From: JBBAFM01 sp041655415
GTDB lineage: Bacteria; Bacillota; Clostridia; Peptostreptococcales; JAAYPU01
NCBI GenBank assembly: GCA_964429195.1
Contig: CAYSBC010000006.1
Coordinates: 1-51,710 of the forward strand
DNA: 51,710 nucleotides
Reading direction: 5' to 3'
Part shown: positions 50,534-51,710 of the stretch, piece by piece
How positions within the stretch are numbered: position 1 is the stretch's first letter
How the letters are laid out: the number at the start of each line of letters is the position of its first letter
Notes under the pieces: model-generated
Told to the model about the DNA's origin: nothing
The model's input: only the letters and a program-made list of their open reading frames with translations
Databases searched by the model: none
Program-made: the position numbers and the translations under genes

Positions 50534-51630
50534 TAGAAAAAGAAAAGATAAGCAATAGACAGGTCATTCTTTTGGTGAACGTATTTATTTCTTCAACGGC
50601 TATTATTTATTTGCCCACTGTTGTTTATAATGAGGCTAAACAAGATGGCTGGATGACATTTATACTCTTTGGATTGATGGGAATTATCGTTGCAAGTATT
50701 GTAACCAGCTTAGGCATCATGTTTAAGGATAAAACAATTGTTGAGTATAGTGAGGTTATCTTGGGTAAAATACCGGGAAAGGTAATAGGCTTGATACTGT
50801 TTCTATTCTTTATTAGCATTAATGCTATTATTATCAGAGAGTTTTGCGAGCTTTTAATAACCTCCTACTCTTCGAATACACCAGCTCACTTTTTTTCTAT
50901 TGCGATTATCATCCTTTCCATCTATGCTCTTTATAGTGGTATTGAGGTGATTGCGAGAACAAATGAAATCATATTTCCTCTTTTTGCTATTGCAATATTA
51001 AGTATCGTTTTTCTTAGCATCAGGGAGATGGATTTTAAAAATTTAACACCTATACTGGCTGAGGGATTTATTCCCGTACTAAAGGGTTTTTATGCACAGA
51101 TTCTTTTTGCTTCAGAGATATTCATACTTTCTATGTTAATGCCCTATATTAATGAACCTGAAAAGGTTAGAAGGTCAAGCATCATAACCATGACTATCAT
51201 AACCGGTTTGGCGATACTTATTACCATTGGCATGGTAGCTGTTTTAGGCGATGAAATAGGGCATTTGCACTACCCTTTTTTAACCTTTGCAAGATATGTC
51301 AATGTTAGAAATGTTTTTGAAAGGATTGAATCCCTTGTGATAGCCTTATGGGTTGCCGGTGTTTTCATAAAGATAGCACTATATCATTATTGCGGAGTAA
51401 TGGTTTTTGCCCAGGTATTTCATTTTAAGAATTATAAAAAACTGATTATACCCATGGGTGTTTTGCTGGTTTTTTTATCCCAAATCATTTTTAAAAATGA
51501 CGCGCAGTTTTATGAGCTCATCCATCACGGTATTAAGTTTCCTTTTACATGTATCCAGGTAGGCATTCCAATTTTCTTGCTTATCATAGCAAAAGTAAGG
51601 AAAAAGGCGATTAAAAAAAAGACAGGGTAA
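50530..51630 (+). CDS. GerAB-type spore germination permease, second copy
   Basis: This 366-residue, roughly ten-segment permease is a paralogue of the first B protein (SGIEVIARTNEIIFP, REMDFKNLTPIL against GDMDFKNFMPVL). The start overlaps the A gene stop as ATGA, so translation is coupled. It completes the order C-C-B-A-B. The two B proteins have diverged enough to recognise different germinants, but this is inference. Confidence 0.92.
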   Translation: MIEKEKISNRQVILLVNVFISSTAIIYLPTVVYNEAKQDGWMTFILFGLMGIIVASIVTSLGIMFKDKTIVEYSEVILGKIPGKVIGLILFLFFISINAIIIREFCELLITSYSSNTPAHFFSIAIIILSIYALYSGIEVIARTNEIIFPLFAIAILSIVFLSIREMDFKNLTPILAEGFIPVLKGFYAQILFASEIFILSMLMPYINEPEKVRRSSIITMTIITGLAILITIGMVAVLGDEIGHLHYPFLTFARYVNVRNVFERIESLVIALWVAGVFIKIALYHYCGVMVFAQVFHFKNYKKLIIPMGVLLVFLSQIIFKNDAQFYELIHHGIKFPFTCIQVGIPIFLLIIAKVRKKAIKKKTG

Positions 51631-51637
51631 AAAAATA

Positions 51638-51671
51638 ATGGATTGACAATCCATAGGTGTTATTATAAAAT
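51638..51671 (+). promoter_or_regulatory. Promoter with palindrome over the -35 at the window end
   Basis: TTGACA (51643-51648) and TAAAAT (51666-51671) have a 17-base spacer. The palindrome ATGGATTGACAATCCAT (51638-51654) surrounds the perfect -35, so a repressor could block it. The controlled gene lies beyond the window. The hairpin may also act as a weak terminator after the germination cluster. Confidence 0.6.
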
Positions 51672-51710
51672 CTACCTCATAGAAAGGCAAAAGAATAGAA
51701 TAAAGTAAAG

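Overview
The window looks like the replication-origin region of a low-GC, endospore-forming, motile anaerobic Firmicute of class Clostridia. The evidence is AT-rich intergenic DNA, strong Shine-Dalgarno sites with frequent TTG and GTG starts, the dnaA-dnaN-yaaA-recF block, the sporulation pair yabP-yabQ, a GerA-type germinant receptor cluster and two chemoreceptors. I cannot name the genus. No rRNA, tRNA, CRISPR array, insertion sequence or prophage was seen.

Layout. Bases 1-4263 carry dnaA, dnaN, yaaA and recF on the minus strand, followed by a small TTG-start ORF. DnaA boxes lie on both sides of dnaA. The dnaA-dnaN gap also holds a run of DnaA-trio-like triplets next to an AT-rich tract, so the origin appears bipartite as in Bacillus. 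To the right most genes are on the plus strand, so genes on both sides point away from the origin: a MaoC/hydratase-2 protein, glnA, rpsF-ssb-rpsR, yybS-gdpP-rplI-dnaB-DUF1858-purA. A minus-strand gene then encodes an unusual DnaD protein whose C-terminus is the N-terminal domain of the DnaC/DnaI helicase loader, without the loader ATPase.

Bases 16-27 kb hold an M23 peptidase with LysM and G5 domains, a subtilisin-like protease (minus), a membrane-anchored HExxH protein, a WalRK-like two-component system, yabP-yabQ-divIC, rnmV-rsmA, an unrecognised 348-residue protein (minus), a CvpA-like protein and DUF951. Bases 27.5-32 kb are cimA-leuC-leuD-leuB, a compact route from pyruvate and acetyl-CoA to 2-oxobutanoate for isoleucine, with leuCDB probably shared with leucine synthesis.

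Bases 32-45 kb hold two large chemoreceptors with cysteine-rich PAS domains, a MocR/GntR regulator that lacks the expected PLP-binding lysine, a two-gene DNA repair pair (radical SAM plus partner) under a promoter flanked by two LexA-like boxes, a sirtuin, surE, an isochorismatase-family hydrolase and a split transketolase. Bases 45.4-51.6 kb are a five-gene germinant receptor cluster in the order C-C-B-A-B. The window ends at a strong promoter for a gene outside it.

Most notable: the DnaD-DnaC(N) chimera, the SOS-type promoter of the radical SAM repair pair, the origin architecture with DnaA-trios, the Lys-less MocR protein, the C-C-B-A-B germination cluster, and a two-copy dispersed hairpin repeat just downstream of two promoters.
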